From NCBI RefSeq assembly GCF_024448715.1, contig NZ_JAMOHZ010000002.1, positions 558,001 to 622,000 on the forward strand: a stretch of 64,000 nt of DNA, read 5' to 3'. Positions 18,421 to 28,215 of the stretch are shown here, in pieces (the stretch's first letter is position 1; every line of letters begins with the position of its first letter). A program made the position numbers and the translations under genes. This stretch comes from Stutzerimonas stutzeri. Its GTDB lineage: Bacteria; Pseudomonadota; Gammaproteobacteria; Pseudomonadales; Pseudomonadaceae. Below the pieces are notes generated by a model. That model ran no database searches. It was not told the DNA's origin and saw only the letters and a list, made by a program, of their open reading frames with translations.

Positions 18421-19617
18421 ATGACCCTGCCCAGCCTGCGCCTCAAAGCCAACGCCGATCGCCGACTGCGCGCCGGCCATCTGTGGGTCTATAGCAACGA
18501 GGTCGACACCGCCGCCACCCCGCTGAGCGGTTTCGCCGCTGGTGATCAGGCGATCCTCGAAGCGGCTGGCGGCAAGCCGCTGGGCATCGTCGGCATCTCG
18601 CCGAACAACCTAATCTGCGCCCGCTTGCTGTCGCGTGACCTCAAACACAGCCTGGACAAGTCGCTACTGGTGCATCGCATCCAGGTCGCCCTCTCCCTGC
18701 GCGAGCGACTGTTCGATCAGTCCTGCTATCGCCTGATCTATGGTGATTCGGACCTGCTGCCAGGCCTGGTGGTGGATCGCTTCCATGATCATCTGGTGGT
18801 GCAGCTGGCCTCGGCCACCATGGAGCGCAACAAAGACGCTGTGCTCGAAGCCCTGGTTCAGGTGCTCAAGCCGCGCGGCGTGCTGTGGAAGAACGATTCC
18901 AGCGCACGCGATGCCGAGGGCCTGGAGCGCTATGTCGATACCGCCTTCGGTGTGGTGCCGGAATGGGTCGCTCTCGAAGAGAACGGCGTGAAGTTCGAAG
19001 CGCCGGTGCTGCAAGGCCAGAAGACTGGCTGGTTCTACGACCACCGTATGAACCGCGCGCGTCTGGCGCCCTACGTCAAGGGCAAGCGCGTGCTCGACCT
19101 GTTCAGCTACATCGGTGGCTGGGGCGTGCAGGCCGCGGCATTCGGCGCCAGCGAAGTGTTCTGCGTCGACTCATCGGCGTTTGCCCTCGATGGTGTCGAG
19201 CGTAACGCCGCGCTCAATGGCGTCGCCGAGAAAATGACCTGCGTGGAAGGCGATGCCTTCGAGGCGATGAAGGAACTGAAAAACGCCGAGGAGCGTTTCG
19301 ACGTCGTCATCACCGACCCGCCAGCCTTCATCAAACGCAAGAAGGACATCAAGAACGGCGAAGCCGCTTATCGCCGGCTAAACGAAACCGCCATGCGCCT
19401 GCTGAACAAGGACGGCATCCTCGTCAGCGCCTCCTGCTCCATGCATCTGGAAGAAGACAACCTGCAGAACATCCTGCTCGGCAGCGCACGGCATCTGGAT
19501 CGCAATATCCAGCTGCTCGAACGCGGAGGCCAGGGCCCTGACCATCCGGTGCATCCGGCGATTCCCGAGACCCGCTACATAAAAAGCATCACCTGCCGCA
19601 TTCTGCCGAACGGTTAA
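18421..19617 (+). CDS. rlmI: RlmI-like 23S rRNA cytosine-C5 methyltransferase
   Basis: This 398-residue protein is close to E. coli RlmI in length. An N-terminal PUA domain (LRLKANADRRLRAGHLWVYS) is followed by a central EEHAD-like region and a Rossmann methyltransferase domain. That domain has the SAM motif VLDLFSYIGGWGVQAA and the catalytic-loop motif DPPAF. The start is ATG at 18421 with GGGAG 9 nt upstream; the longer ORF adds a non-conserved leader. The assignment to m5C1962 of 23S rRNA follows the family and is not proved for this protein. Confidence 0.88.
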   Translation: MTLPSLRLKANADRRLRAGHLWVYSNEVDTAATPLSGFAAGDQAILEAAGGKPLGIVGISPNNLICARLLSRDLKHSLDKSLLVHRIQVALSLRERLFDQSCYRLIYGDSDLLPGLVVDRFHDHLVVQLASATMERNKDAVLEALVQVLKPRGVLWKNDSSARDAEGLERYVDTAFGVVPEWVALEENGVKFEAPVLQGQKTGWFYDHRMNRARLAPYVKGKRVLDLFSYIGGWGVQAAAFGASEVFCVDSSAFALDGVERNAALNGVAEKMTCVEGDAFEAMKELKNAEERFDVVITDPPAFIKRKKDIKNGEAAYRRLNETAMRLLNKDGILVSASCSMHLEEDNLQNILLGSARHLDRNIQLLERGGQGPDHPVHPAIPETRYIKSITCRILPNG

Positions 19618-20129
19618 AGGACAGCTCGGTCGATTAGCCTGTCGGGCATGCTTCAATGCGCCAATCCCATGCGCAAACCTGGTCTCGGTGGGCTGAAGCG
19701 GAACGCCGCCCGGCCTACCCTACGAAAGCCGTTCCTTGCCTTCAGCTATGTAGGGTGGGCTTCAGCCCACCGGGATTAGCGTTGCGTCCGGAATCGGTGC
19801 CCTGAGCACCCGATATTTCGTCGGCAATCTGCACGCCGCTGGCCCCGGTTACCGGCCTGGCAGACGGCTCCGGCCATCCCACAAGCCACCACGATGCCAG
19901 CACACCAGCTCCCGCCGACCATCAGCCTTTCCCCGACGCCGTTGGCGAGCGTAGAATCGAGCCCATTCCTCGCCATCATCCCCCGGCGAGCCAGTGGGCC
20001 CAGGCCGCCCGAGCGATACCCCGCCTCGATCCGGTCCCTCCGCACGCACGGTCACCTGCCGTTGCACGCGGCGCAGGTGACGCTCACCATAAGTACTATT
20101 CGACCAGCTGATTAGCCGCAGGAACCGTC
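19618..20129. other. 512-bp intergenic region between rlmI and ilvD
   Basis: I see no gene here. It holds one complete GGTGGGCTTCAGCCCACC palindrome (19754-19771, within 19750-19773). Just upstream is a degenerate relative at 19687-19724 (GGTGGGCTGAAGCGG ... CCTACCCTAC). Stop codons break any long reading frame. The last 100 bp presumably carry the ilvD promoter, but no convincing -35/-10 pair was found. Confidence 0.7.
19750..19773 (+). repeat. REP-like palindrome, solitary copy
   Basis: A TAGG-leading palindrome with core GGTGGGCTTCAGCCCACC at 19754-19771. It is the same element found at 29589, 29660, 37276, 37339, 37400, 39489, 39559, 52152 and 52213. It is always extragenic with a TAGG(G) flank on one side, giving orientation. 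This copy has only a degenerate partner nearby. Confidence 0.9.
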
Positions 20130-21968
20130 ATGCCCGATTACCGTTCGAAAACCTCCACGCACGGCCGCAACATGGCCGGTGCCCGCGCGCTGTGGCGTGC
20201 CACCGGCATGAAGGACGAAGACTTCAAAAAGCCGATCATCGCCATTGCCAACTCCTTCACCCAATTCGTGCCCGGCCACGTGCACCTGAAAGACTTGGGC
20301 CAGCTGGTCGCGCGCGAGATCGAGAAGCACGGCGGCGTCGCCAAGGAATTCAACACCATCGCGGTCGATGACGGCATCGCCATGGGCCACGACGGCATGC
20401 TCTATTCGCTGCCCAGCCGCGAGATCATCGCCGACTCGGTGGAATACATGGTCAACGCGCACTGCGCCGACGCCATTGTCTGCATTTCCAACTGCGACAA
20501 GATCACTCCCGGCATGCTCATGGCCGCGCTGCGCCTGAACATCCCGGTGGTGTTCGTCTCCGGCGGCCCGATGGAGGCCGGCAAGACCAAGCTGGCCAGC
20601 CATGGCCTGGACCTGGTTGACGCCATGGTCATCGCCGCGGACGAAAGCGCCAGCGATGAGAAGGTCGCGGAGTACGAGCGCAGCGCCTGCCCGACCTGCG
20701 GCAGTTGCTCCGGCATGTTCACCGCCAACTCGATGAACTGCCTGGCCGAAGCCCTGGGCCTCGCCCTGCCCGGCAACGGTTCGACCTTGGCCACCCACGC
20801 TGACCGCGAGCAGCTGTTCCTGCGCGCCGGCCGCACCGCCGTCGAGCTGTGCCAGCGCTATTACGGTGAGGGCGATGAGTCAGTGCTGCCGCGCAACATC
20901 GCCAGCCGCCGCGCCTTCGAGAACGCCATGACCCTGGACATCGCCATGGGCGGTTCCACCAACACCATCCTTCACCTCTTGGCTGCCGCTCAGGAAGCCG
21001 AGGTGGACTTCGACCTGCGCGCCATCGACGCCCTGTCACGCAAGGTGCCGCAGCTGTGCAAGGTCGCGCCGAACATCCAGAAGTACCACATGGAAGACGT
21101 GCATCGCGCCGGCGGTATCTTCTCCATCCTCGGCGAACTGGCCCGTGGCGGCCTGCTGCATACCGACGTATCCACCGTGCACAGCCGTAGCCTGGAAGAA
21201 GCCATCGCCCAGTGGGACATCACCCAGACCCAGGACGAGGCCGTGCACACCTTCTTCAAGGCAGGCCCGGCCGGCATCCCGACGCAGACGGCATTCAGCC
21301 AGTCGACCCGCTGGGACAGCCTGGATGATGACCGCGAGAACGGCTGCATCCGCAGCGTCGAGCACGCCTACTCCCAGGAAGGCGGTCTGGCCGTGCTTTA
21401 CGGCAACATCGCCCTTGACGGCTGCGTGGTGAAGACCGCGGGCGTGGACGAATCCATCCACGTGTTTGAAGGTACGGCGAAGATCTTCGAAAGCCAGGAC
21501 AGCGCCGTAAAGGGCATCCTCAGCGACGAAGTGAAGGCTGGCGACATCGTCATCATCCGTTACGAAGGCCCGAAAGGCGGCCCGGGCATGCAGGAAATGC
21601 TCTACCCGACCTCGTATCTGAAGTCCAAGGGCCTGGGCAAGGCCTGCGCCCTGCTCACCGACGGCCGTTTCTCCGGCGGCACCTCCGGTCTGTCCATCGG
21701 CCATGCCTCGCCGGAAGCCGCCGCAGGCGGCGCTATCGGCCTGGTGCAGGACGGCGACAAAGTGTTGATCGACATTCCCAACCGCAGCATCAACCTGCAA
21801 GTCAGCGATGAGGAGCTGGCCCACCGCCGTATCGAGCAGGACAAGAAAGGCTGGAAACCCGCTGCGCCGCGCGCGCGCAAGGTAACCACGGCGCTCAAGG
21901 CCTACGCCCTGCTCGCCACCAGCGCCGACAAGGGCGCGGTGCGCAACAAGGCGATGCTGGAAGACTGA
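20130..21968 (+). CDS. ilvD: Dihydroxy-acid dehydratase
   Basis: This 612-residue enzyme converts 2,3-dihydroxy-isovalerate or -methylvalerate to the 2-keto acids of valine and isoleucine synthesis. The Fe-S ligands are visible in [10 protein letters not shown] and [18 protein letters not shown]. The C-terminal signature is [17 protein letters not shown]. Length and N-terminus ([19 protein letters not shown]) match the standard proteobacterial IlvD. It stands alone, not in an ilv operon, as in P. aeruginosa. A stem-loop follows at 22000. Confidence 0.98.
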   Translation: MPDYRSKTSTHGRNMAGARALWRATGMKDEDFKKPIIAIANSFTQFVPGHVHLKDLGQLVAREIEKHGGVAKEFNTIAVDDGIAMGHDGMLYSLPSREIIADSVEYMVNAHCADAIVCISNCDKITPGMLMAALRLNIPVVFVSGGPMEAGKTKLASHGLDLVDAMVIAADESASDEKVAEYERSACPTCGSCSGMFTANSMNCLAEALGLALPGNGSTLATHADREQLFLRAGRTAVELCQRYYGEGDESVLPRNIASRRAFENAMTLDIAMGGSTNTILHLLAAAQEAEVDFDLRAIDALSRKVPQLCKVAPNIQKYHMEDVHRAGGIFSILGELARGGLLHTDVSTVHSRSLEEAIAQWDITQTQDEAVHTFFKAGPAGIPTQTAFSQSTRWDSLDDDRENGCIRSVEHAYSQEGGLAVLYGNIALDGCVVKTAGVDESIHVFEGTAKIFESQDSAVKGILSDEVKAGDIVIIRYEGPKGGPGMQEMLYPTSYLKSKGLGKACALLTDGRFSGGTSGLSIGHASPEAAAGGAIGLVQDGDKVLIDIPNRSINLQVSDEELAHRRIEQDKKGWKPAAPRARKVTTALKAYALLATSADKGAVRNKAMLED

Positions 21969-21999
21969 CCGGCGGCGCCTATCGTCCTTTCATGTGCGC

Positions 22000-22021
22000 G
22001 GCCTTCGCTGGAAGGCCGTTC
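22000..22021 (+). terminator. Stem-loop terminator after ilvD
   Basis: CGGCCTTC (22000-22007), loop GCTG, GAAGGCCG (22012-22019), then TT. This is a strong 8-bp stem 32 nt after the ilvD stop. The T-tract is short, so termination may be partial. Confidence 0.6.
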
Positions 22022-22244
22022 ACTTGACGCTTTGATACTCACGGTTGGTCTACGCCTCGCCCAGTCCGACCAAATCCCTCCACTCCCCCATCGACGCCCG
22101 CCGCGGCCGCTGAAATTGCGTCTCCGTCGCAACCAGTCGTCGGTTTGTTGTCCCCCTTTTTCGCGCAAAAAATCGCTCGGAAGGCCTTGATCCGCGTGCT
22201 GGCGCAACTGGCTGCCATTGGAGCCACACTCGCATAAGTCGAAA

Positions 22245-22286
22245 TGTATACAAATTGGTAGTCAATTCGACAATCAATTGTCTACA
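22245..22286. promoter_or_regulatory. Paired TGTATACA-type operator sites before the NCS2 permease
   Basis: TGTATACA at 22245-22252 is a perfect palindrome. TGTCTACA at 22279-22286 differs by one base, and the centres are 34 bp apart. The second overlaps another inverted repeat, GACAAT-CA-ATTGTC (22269-22282). GntR-type regulators often bind GTATAC-cored sites. The pair lies 38-79 bp before the permease start, in the promoter zone. Confidence 0.45.
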
Positions 22287-22323
22287 TTAGGCCAACAAGA
22301 ACAACAGCGAGAAAGGGATCACC

Positions 22324-23862
22324 ATGACACTCTCATCCGCAAAAACATCTCCCGAGAAGCGCCCGGAAGATGAAAATCTCGGTATCGGTGCCAACCTGGC
22401 CTACGGCCTGCAGCATGTCCTGACCATGTATGGAGGCATTGTCGCGGTACCGTTGATCATCGGCCAGGCGGCCGGCTTGTCACCAGCCGACATCGGCCTG
22501 CTGATTGCCGCCTCGCTGTTCGCCGGCGGGCTCGCAACCCTGCTGCAAACCCTTGGCCTGCCATTCTTCGGTTGTCAATTGCCACTGGTGCAGGGCGTAT
22601 CCTTTGCCGGCGTGGCGACCATGATCGCGATCATCGGCAGCGATGGCGCCGGAGGCATTCCCGCAGTGCTTGGAGCGGTGATCGCCGCCTCACTGATCGG
22701 TTTGTTGATCACGCCCATATTCTCGCGAATTACCAAATTCTTCCCACCGCTGGTCACTGGCATCGTCATCACCATCATCGGTTTGACCCTGATGCCGGTT
22801 GCGGCGCGCTGGGCAATGGGCGGAAACAGCCAGTCGCCGGAATTTGGCAGCATGGCCAACATCGGCCTGGCTGCCTTTACGCTGGCTGCCGTGCTACTGC
22901 TCAGCAAGCTCGGTAGCGCCAGCATCTCGCGGCTTTCGATTCTCCTGGCCATGGTGATCGGTACCGTGGCAGCGGCGTTCTGCGGCATGGCCGATTTTTC
23001 CGGCGTGCTCGACGGCCCTCTGGTAGCGTTGCCTACACCGCTGCACTTCGGCATGCCGGAGTTCCACGTGGCGGCGATCCTGTCGATGCTGATCGTGATC
23101 ATCGTCACCCTTGTGGAGACCTCGGCAGACATCCTCGCGGTCGGTGAAATCATCGATACCAAAGTCGACTCCAAGCGTCTGGGCAACGGTCTGCGTGCCG
23201 ACATGATTTCCAGCAGCCTGGCGCCTATCTTCGGCTCCTTCACCCAGAGCGCTTTCGCCCAGAACGTCGGCCTGGTAGCCGTGACTGGCGTGAAAAGCCG
23301 CTACGTGGTGGCTACCGCCGGCCTCATCCTGGTCACACTCGGCCTGCTTCCGGTCATGGGCCGGCTGATCGCCGCGGTGCCCACCGCGGTGCTCGGCGGT
23401 GCCGGCATAGTGCTGTTTGGTACCGTAGCGGCGGCCGGTATCCGGACCCTGGCCCAGGTGGAATACCGCAACAACATGAACCTGATCATCGTCGCAACAT
23501 CGATCGGCTTCGGCATGATCCCGATCGCCGCGCCAACTTTCTATCACCACTTCCCGGCCTGGTTCGAGACTATCTTCCACTCCGGCATCAGCTCGGCGGC
23601 GATCATGGCGATCCTGCTGAATCTGGTGTTCAACCACCTGAAGGCCGGCAACTCGGACCAGCAGTCGGTGTTCGCCGCCGCCAGCGAGCGCACCCTGCGC
23701 TATCGGGACATCGCCGCGCTGCACGACGGCGACCACTTCCACGACGGCAAGCTGTTTGACGTGGACGGCAACGAGGTGCCAGTGATCAGTCCCGACGACC
23801 ATGGCGCACCTTCGCAGGCACCACAAGCCAAGGTGACAGCCGCAGTCCCGACTCACGGATAA
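22324..23862 (+). CDS. NCS2-family nucleobase (purine/urate/xanthine-type) permease
   Basis: This 512-residue protein has about 14 hydrophobic segments. NCS2 signatures include LQHVLTMYGGIVAVPLIIG, the ETSADILAVGEI motif and the QNVGLVAVTGV stretch (the conserved QN.G element). This is a proton symporter for nucleobases in the inner membrane. The C-terminal 50 residues are hydrophilic and His-rich (HDGDHFHDG). The exact substrate cannot be read; the family branch suggests xanthine, urate or uracil. A second NCS2 gene lies at 24540. A strong terminator follows. Confidence 0.93.
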   Translation: MTLSSAKTSPEKRPEDENLGIGANLAYGLQHVLTMYGGIVAVPLIIGQAAGLSPADIGLLIAASLFAGGLATLLQTLGLPFFGCQLPLVQGVSFAGVATMIAIIGSDGAGGIPAVLGAVIAASLIGLLITPIFSRITKFFPPLVTGIVITIIGLTLMPVAARWAMGGNSQSPEFGSMANIGLAAFTLAAVLLLSKLGSASISRLSILLAMVIGTVAAAFCGMADFSGVLDGPLVALPTPLHFGMPEFHVAAILSMLIVIIVTLVETSADILAVGEIIDTKVDSKRLGNGLRADMISSSLAPIFGSFTQSAFAQNVGLVAVTGVKSRYVVATAGLILVTLGLLPVMGRLIAAVPTAVLGGAGIVLFGTVAAAGIRTLAQVEYRNNMNLIIVATSIGFGMIPIAAPTFYHHFPAWFETIFHSGISSAAIMAILLNLVFNHLKAGNSDQQSVFAAASERTLRYRDIAALHDGDHFHDGKLFDVDGNEVPVISPDDHGAPSQAPQAKVTAAVPTHG

Positions 23863-23890
23863 GGCGCGGCACTACAACCCCGGCTGACGA

Positions 23891-23925
23891 CAATGCCCGC
23901 CTCATCGAGACGGGCATTGTTTTTT
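23891..23925 (+). terminator. Rho-independent terminator after the first NCS2 permease
   Basis: CAATGCCCG (23891-23899) pairs perfectly with CGGGCATTG (23911-23919). An inner CTC/GAG extends the stem, and it is followed by six T (23920-23925). It lies 29 nt after the stop codon. It may also protect against read-through into the convergent DUF1090 gene. Confidence 0.92.
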
Positions 23926-23968
23926 GTACCGCGTGCAGCATCGGTACTGTTACGCCAGGTTCTCAACG

Positions 23969-24328
23969 TTAGTCTTTCAATATCTCGCGCAACTCTTCTC
24001 TGGATTCGTCCAGCTTATGCTTGCGCGCTTTGATTTTCTTCGGATCGCCATCACGCAACGCCTTCTGCAGATCGGCCTCACGCTCGCTGATTTCCTCCTG
24101 CGCCTCGTCGATATCCTTCTGCCGGTCGGCCCGCAGTCCCGCCTCGGTACAGTTAGTTCGGGCCTTGCTCAGCGCTGTTTCCAGGCCGCGAATATGCCCG
24201 GTGTTGCCCTGATCACGGGCATTCTCCAGCTGGCGGCGAATCTCTGCTTCCTTTTCGGCACAGCTTTCCTGCGCATGCGCCAGCCCAATAGTGAGCAACA
24301 GTATTGTCATTGCGACGGCGGTTTTCAT
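23969..24328 (-). CDS. DUF1090 family periplasmic coiled-coil protein
   Basis: The ATG at 24328 gives a 119-residue protein with signal peptide MKTAVAMTILLLTIGLAHAQ and a GAGGAT ribosome binding site. The mature part is highly charged helix, mostly heptad-like (EKEAEIRRQLENARDQG, READLQKALRDGDPKKIK), with two cysteines. This matches DUF1090 (YqjC-like) proteins, whose function is unknown. A longer in-frame ORF adds 17 non-conserved residues. It is convergent with the NCS2 gene at 22324 and divergent from the one at 24540. Confidence 0.88.
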   Translation of the reverse strand: MKTAVAMTILLLTIGLAHAQESCAEKEAEIRRQLENARDQGNTGHIRGLETALSKARTNCTEAGLRADRQKDIDEAQEEISEREADLQKALRDGDPKKIKARKHKLDESREELREILKD

Positions 24329-24483
24329 TCGGAGATCCTCCTCGATTGGCCCTAATGATAGTAGTGGGCATGTGGCCAACCGATTGGGTCACGCTCGGTG
24401 CTGCAGTTCTGGAAAATCCAAGACGACGATTCAACAGGCCTGTGGCGAGCAGCTGCAACGTCGTTTGGACCTTGCTTACCGTA

Positions 24484-24495
24484 CTGTCCGGACAG
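24484..24495. promoter_or_regulatory. Perfect 12-bp palindrome before the second NCS2 permease
   Basis: CTGTCCGGACAG lies 45-56 bp upstream of the permease start at 24540, in an otherwise unassigned intergenic stretch. Position and perfect symmetry suggest a regulator site, but a 12-bp palindrome is weak evidence in GC-rich DNA. Confidence 0.3.
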
Positions 24496-24539
24496 CATAC
24501 CGGTCAGTAGAATCGCGCTCTTTCGCTGGAAGGACGGCC

Positions 24540-25928
24540 ATGAGCGCTCCCGACAATAAAACCGCCCCCGAAACACCGGATGAACTGGTCTACGGGCTCG
24601 ATGACCGTCCGCGTCCGTGGATTACCGTTCTCGCCGCCCTGCAGCATCTGCTCGCGATCATCGTGCCGATCGTCACGCCCGGCCTGCTGATTTGCCAGGC
24701 CATTGGCGTATCGCCGCGGGATACCAACATCATCGTCTCCATGTCGCTGGTGATATCCGGGATTGCGACCTTTCTTCAATGCAAACGCTTTGGCCCGCTC
24801 GGTGCCGGCCTGTTGATCGTGCAGGGCACCAGCTTCAATTTCGTCGGCCCGCTGATCGCTGGCGGCGTGCTGATGGTCAAGCAAGGCACACCGGTCGAGG
24901 CCGTGATGGCGGCGATCTTCGGCGTAGTGATTGCGGGTTCCTTCATTGAAATGGGCGTCTCGCGTGTCCTGCCGTTCATCAAACGCCTGATCACACCACT
25001 GGTCACCGGCATCGTGGTGCTGATGATCGGCCTGACGCTGATCAAGGTCGGCCTGATCAGCATGGGAGGCGGCTACGCGGCCATGGGCGACGGCACTTTC
25101 GCCAACCGCGAGAACCTGCTGCTTTCCGGCGTCGTGCTGGCGGCCATCGTCGTGCTCAATCGCTTACCGGTTGTTTGGATGCGCAGCTGCGCGATCATCA
25201 TCGCTCTGGCCATTGGCTATGCGTTGGCGGCGTATCTCGGTCGCCTGGACTTCACCGGCATGCGCGAAGCGGAGCTGTTCGAAGTACCGATGCCGTTGCA
25301 CTTCGGCCTGGGCTTCTCCTGGAGCCTGTTCATCCCGATGGTAGTGATCTATCTGGTCACCTCGCTTGAAGCCATCGGCGACATCACGGCCACCAGCAAA
25401 CTTTCGCGTCAGCCGGTCGAAGGCCCGTTGTGGATGCAGCGCATCAAAGGCGGCGTACTGGTCAATGGCGCCAACTCGCTGCTGGCGGGGGTGTTCAACA
25501 CCTTCCCCAGCTCGGTGTTCGCACAAAACAACGGCATCATCCAGCTGACCGGCATCGCCAGCCGCTACATTGGCATGTGGATCGCCGTGATGCTCGTGGT
25601 GCTCGGCCTGTTCCCGGCGGTCGCCGGCGTGCTGCAGGCTGTGCCCGAGCCAGTCCTGGGCGGTGCCGCACTGGTAATGTTTGGCGCGGTGGCGGCAGCT
25701 GGCATCAACATCCTTGCCGGCATTCAGCTGGATCGCTGCGCGCTGTTGATCATCTCGGTATCGCTGGCGCTCGGCCTTGGCTTTTCCCAAGTGCCGGAGT
25801 TTCTTGCTCATCTTCCGGCCGGGCTGCGCAGCGTGCTGGAATCGGGCGTGGCCACAGGCGGCATCTGCGCACTGGTGATGAATTGGTTCCTCCCGGAATC
25901 GCCAGCCGCTACGCGCGAAGAGGCCTGA
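24540..25928 (+). CDS. NCS2-family uracil/xanthine permease
   Basis: This 462-residue protein starts at 24540 (MSAPDNKTAPETPDELVYGLDDRPRPW). It has about 14 membrane segments and NCS2 motifs: the ALQHLLAIIVPIVTPGLLIC opening, TSLEAIGDITATSKLS (transmembrane 8 region) and QNNGIIQLTGIASRYIG. It resembles XanP/UacT-type purine transporters. Only about a quarter of its residues seem shared with the permease at 22324, judged by eye, so the two are divergent paralogues and not a recent duplication. In P. aeruginosa one such transporter lies next to ilvD/folA (PA0352 from memory). Confidence 0.92.
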   Translation: MSAPDNKTAPETPDELVYGLDDRPRPWITVLAALQHLLAIIVPIVTPGLLICQAIGVSPRDTNIIVSMSLVISGIATFLQCKRFGPLGAGLLIVQGTSFNFVGPLIAGGVLMVKQGTPVEAVMAAIFGVVIAGSFIEMGVSRVLPFIKRLITPLVTGIVVLMIGLTLIKVGLISMGGGYAAMGDGTFANRENLLLSGVVLAAIVVLNRLPVVWMRSCAIIIALAIGYALAAYLGRLDFTGMREAELFEVPMPLHFGLGFSWSLFIPMVVIYLVTSLEAIGDITATSKLSRQPVEGPLWMQRIKGGVLVNGANSLLAGVFNTFPSSVFAQNNGIIQLTGIASRYIGMWIAVMLVVLGLFPAVAGVLQAVPEPVLGGAALVMFGAVAAAGINILAGIQLDRCALLIISVSLALGLGFSQVPEFLAHLPAGLRSVLESGVATGGICALVMNWFLPESPAATREEA

Positions 25929-27038
25929 TCAAACGGTGCGCCCGAGGCGCTGGCACACCTCGTCGGCAATCGCCAGGCATGCAGTCAGCCCTGGCGATTC
26001 GATGCCGAACAGGTTCACCAAGCCGGCAATGCCATGCTGCGCCGGGCCGTCGATGCGAAAATCAGCGGCCAGCTCACCGGGACCGCTGATCTTCGGTCGG
26101 ATACCGGTGTAAGCCGGTTGCAGCGCGCCATCCGGCAGCGCAGGCCAGTAGCGGCGGATTGCGGCATAAAAACTATCAGCACGGCGGGCGTCCAACTGGT
26201 AGTCGAGTGATTCGACCCACTGCACGTCTGGGCCGAAACGGGCCTGACCGCCGAGATCTAGCGTCAGGTGCACACCTAGCCCGCCGGGCTCGGGTAACGG
26301 ATAGACCAGATGCCGGAAAGGTGTCGGCGCCGACAGGCTGAAATAACTTCCCTTGGCGAAATAACGCGGCGGCACCGACTCGGCAGGCAGGCCGCGAGTG
26401 TGCGCAGCGATCACTGGCGCCGCGTGCCCGGCGCAATTGATCACCGTCGTAGCGAGCAGAATCATCGGCTCATCACCGCCCACATCGACACGCAGCCCCT
26501 CGTCCAACACGTCGATCGCATCCACCGGCGCGCGCAGCGCCAGCAGCGCACCTGCCGCCTCGGCGTCACCCTGCAGCGCCAGCATCAACGCATGGCTGTC
26601 GACGATTCCGGTACTTGGCGACAGCAGCCCGGCGACGGCGTTGAGCTGCGGCTCCAGCGCTTTCACCTCGTTGGCATCGAGCCGCTGCAGATCGTCGACG
26701 CCGTTGGCCGCCGCGTGCTCCTGCAATGCCAGAAGTCCCAACAGTTGTGACTCATCGGTCGCGACAATCAGCTTGCCGCAGCGCCGATAAGGCACGCCGT
26801 GGCTGTCGCAGAACGCGTACAGCGCATCCCTTCCCGCCACGCACAGGCGCGCCTTCAGCGAGCCTTGCGGATAGTAGATGCCGGCATGGATGACTTCGCT
26901 GTTGCGCGAACTGGTACCCGTGCCGATGGCAGCCTCGGCTTCCAGCACCAGCACTTCGCGCCCTGCCAGCGCCATGGCGCGCGCCACGGCCAGCCCTACG
27001 ACGCCAGCTCCGATGACAACGCAATCGACCCGTTCCAT
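25929..27038 (-). CDS. FAD-dependent oxidoreductase, L-2-hydroxyglutarate dehydrogenase-like
   Basis: I start this 369-residue DAO-fold flavoprotein at 27038 ([20 protein letters not shown]), because the dinucleotide-binding motif [10 protein letters not shown] should be near the N-terminus. The upstream 33 residues of the longer ORF are not conserved-looking. The stretch [19 protein letters not shown] is typical of LhgO/L2HGDH relatives that oxidise 2-hydroxy acids. The C-terminus carries the second FAD contact ([15 protein letters not shown]). It is convergent with the NCS2 gene, with adjacent stops. Substrate assignment is by family only. Confidence 0.88.
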   Translation of the reverse strand: MERVDCVVIGAGVVGLAVARAMALAGREVLVLEAEAAIGTGTSSRNSEVIHAGIYYPQGSLKARLCVAGRDALYAFCDSHGVPYRRCGKLIVATDESQLLGLLALQEHAAANGVDDLQRLDANEVKALEPQLNAVAGLLSPSTGIVDSHALMLALQGDAEAAGALLALRAPVDAIDVLDEGLRVDVGGDEPMILLATTVINCAGHAAPVIAAHTRGLPAESVPPRYFAKGSYFSLSAPTPFRHLVYPLPEPGGLGVHLTLDLGGQARFGPDVQWVESLDYQLDARRADSFYAAIRRYWPALPDGALQPAYTGIRPKISGPGELAADFRIDGPAQHGIAGLVNLFGIESPGLTACLAIADEVCQRLGRTV

Positions 27039-27154
27039 ACACACCCCCGCCCCAAAACGGTCGCTAGACTGCCGCAATATCGAACCGCGGCCAAGTCTCG
27101 CTTGCCCAATGCTCGATACCCAACATTCAACACTCAATTATGACTGGAGCCAGC

Positions 27155-27610
27155 ATGCGCATCGGCGTCATCTCCGACACTCACGGGCTGTTGCGGCCAG
27201 AGGCACTCGCCGTGCTACAAGGCTGCGAGCGGATCATTCACGGGGGCGATATCGGCAAGCCGGAAGTGCTCGACGTATTGCGGGAAATCGCGCCGCTGGA
27301 GGTGATCCGCGGCAATGTCGACTCCGACGCTTGGGCTGCGATGATCCCCGAGCGGTTGGACCTGCGACTCGGCGGGCTGCGCATCCACGTGCTGCACGAT
27401 CTAAAGACGCTGGACCTCGACCCGGTCGCGGAGGGCATCGACATAGTCATCGCCGGCCACTCGCACCAGCCCGTGATCGAACAGCGCGAAGGCGTGCTTT
27501 ATCTCAATCCCGGCAGTGCCGGACGCCGCCGCTTCAAATTGCCGATCAGCCTGGCCCTGCTGGATATCGAGGATGGCCAGCCGCGCGCTCAGTTGGTCAC
27601 GCTTGGCTGA
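27155..27610 (+). CDS. YfcE/MJ0936-type metallophosphoesterase
   Basis: This 151-residue protein is read from the second in-frame ATG (MRIGVISDTHG) because CTGGAG lies 5 nt upstream. The ATG at 27140 would add five residues. All calcineurin-like metal motifs are present: DTH, GGDIG, GNVDSD, HDLK and GHSHQP. Small proteins of this family are Mn2+/Ni2+-dependent phosphodiesterases. It sits between the FAD enzyme and folA, as in P. aeruginosa (PA0351, from memory). Confidence 0.92.
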   Translation: MRIGVISDTHGLLRPEALAVLQGCERIIHGGDIGKPEVLDVLREIAPLEVIRGNVDSDAWAAMIPERLDLRLGGLRIHVLHDLKTLDLDPVAEGIDIVIAGHSHQPVIEQREGVLYLNPGSAGRRRFKLPISLALLDIEDGQPRAQLVTLG

Positions 27611-27686
27611 CATTTAGCATTTGCGGAGATTGATCCGGGAATACAAGCAAGGATGCTCACCTCGCCAATTCAAGAGACAGCTAGAC

Positions 27687-28202
27687 TCAGCGCCGCTGCC
27701 AAGTCTCGAAACTGTATGCGGGCGCTTCGCCTACAGCCGCATGCGCCTGGCAATCAATGCACTGCCATTCGGATTCGTCGAAGGCAGGGAAGAAAGCATC
27801 GCCTTCGGGATTAGCATCGATGCGTGTGAGGTAAAGACGCTGGGCCCTACCCAAACCTTGCGCGTACAGCTGCGCTCCACCGATCAGCATCAGTTCGTCG
27901 ACACCCTGCTCGCGCGCCCACGCCTCCGCGCGGCGTAATGCTTCGTCCAGGCTGGTGAAGGTTTCGGCACCGTCGAGCACCAGATCCGGCTGACGGCTGA
28001 CTACCAGATTCAGCCGACCCGGTAGCGGGCGACCGAGCGAATCCCAGGTTTTGCGGCCCATGATGATCGGCTTGCCGAGCGTCGTGGCCTTGAAGTGTTT
28101 GAGATCGGCAGGCAGATGCCACGGCATCTGATTATCGAGCCCGATGACGCGGTTTTGCGCGAGGGCCGCGATCATTGCGAGCGGAAGAGAGGTCTGATTC
28201 AT
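27687..28202 (-). CDS. folA: Dihydrofolate reductase
   Basis: The 171-residue enzyme reduces dihydrofolate to tetrahydrofolate with NADPH. Motifs are IGLDNQMPWHLPADLKHF (catalytic D33, equivalent to E. coli D27), the NADPH-binding MGRKTWDSLGRPLPGR, and IGGAQLY. The C-terminal SFETWQRR is typical. It is convergent with the phosphoesterase gene and faces away from glpQ. Confidence 0.97.
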   Translation of the reverse strand: MNQTSLPLAMIAALAQNRVIGLDNQMPWHLPADLKHFKATTLGKPIIMGRKTWDSLGRPLPGRLNLVVSRQPDLVLDGAETFTSLDEALRRAEAWAREQGVDELMLIGGAQLYAQGLGRAQRLYLTRIDANPEGDAFFPAFDESEWQCIDCQAHAAVGEAPAYSFETWQRR

Positions 28203-28215
28203 GGCGGCGAGAATA

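Larger units (their letters stand above)
21969..22323. other. 355-bp intergenic region between ilvD and the NCS2 permease
   Basis: No gene is seen. It contains the ilvD terminator hairpin (22000-22021) and, near the 3' end, AT-rich promoter DNA with two TGTNTACA operator-like sites. The middle (22022-22240) shows nothing I can name. Confidence 0.7.

Noticed and set aside
24291-24539. Upstream extension of the second NCS2 permease
   Set aside because: The extension overlaps the divergent DUF1090 gene and its promoter, and its residues are not NCS2-like. MSAPDNKTAPE at 24540 is the natural start.
22324-25928. Recent tandem duplication of NCS2 permeases
   Set aside because: The two proteins share motifs but differ in length, termini and most residues, so they are old paralogues.
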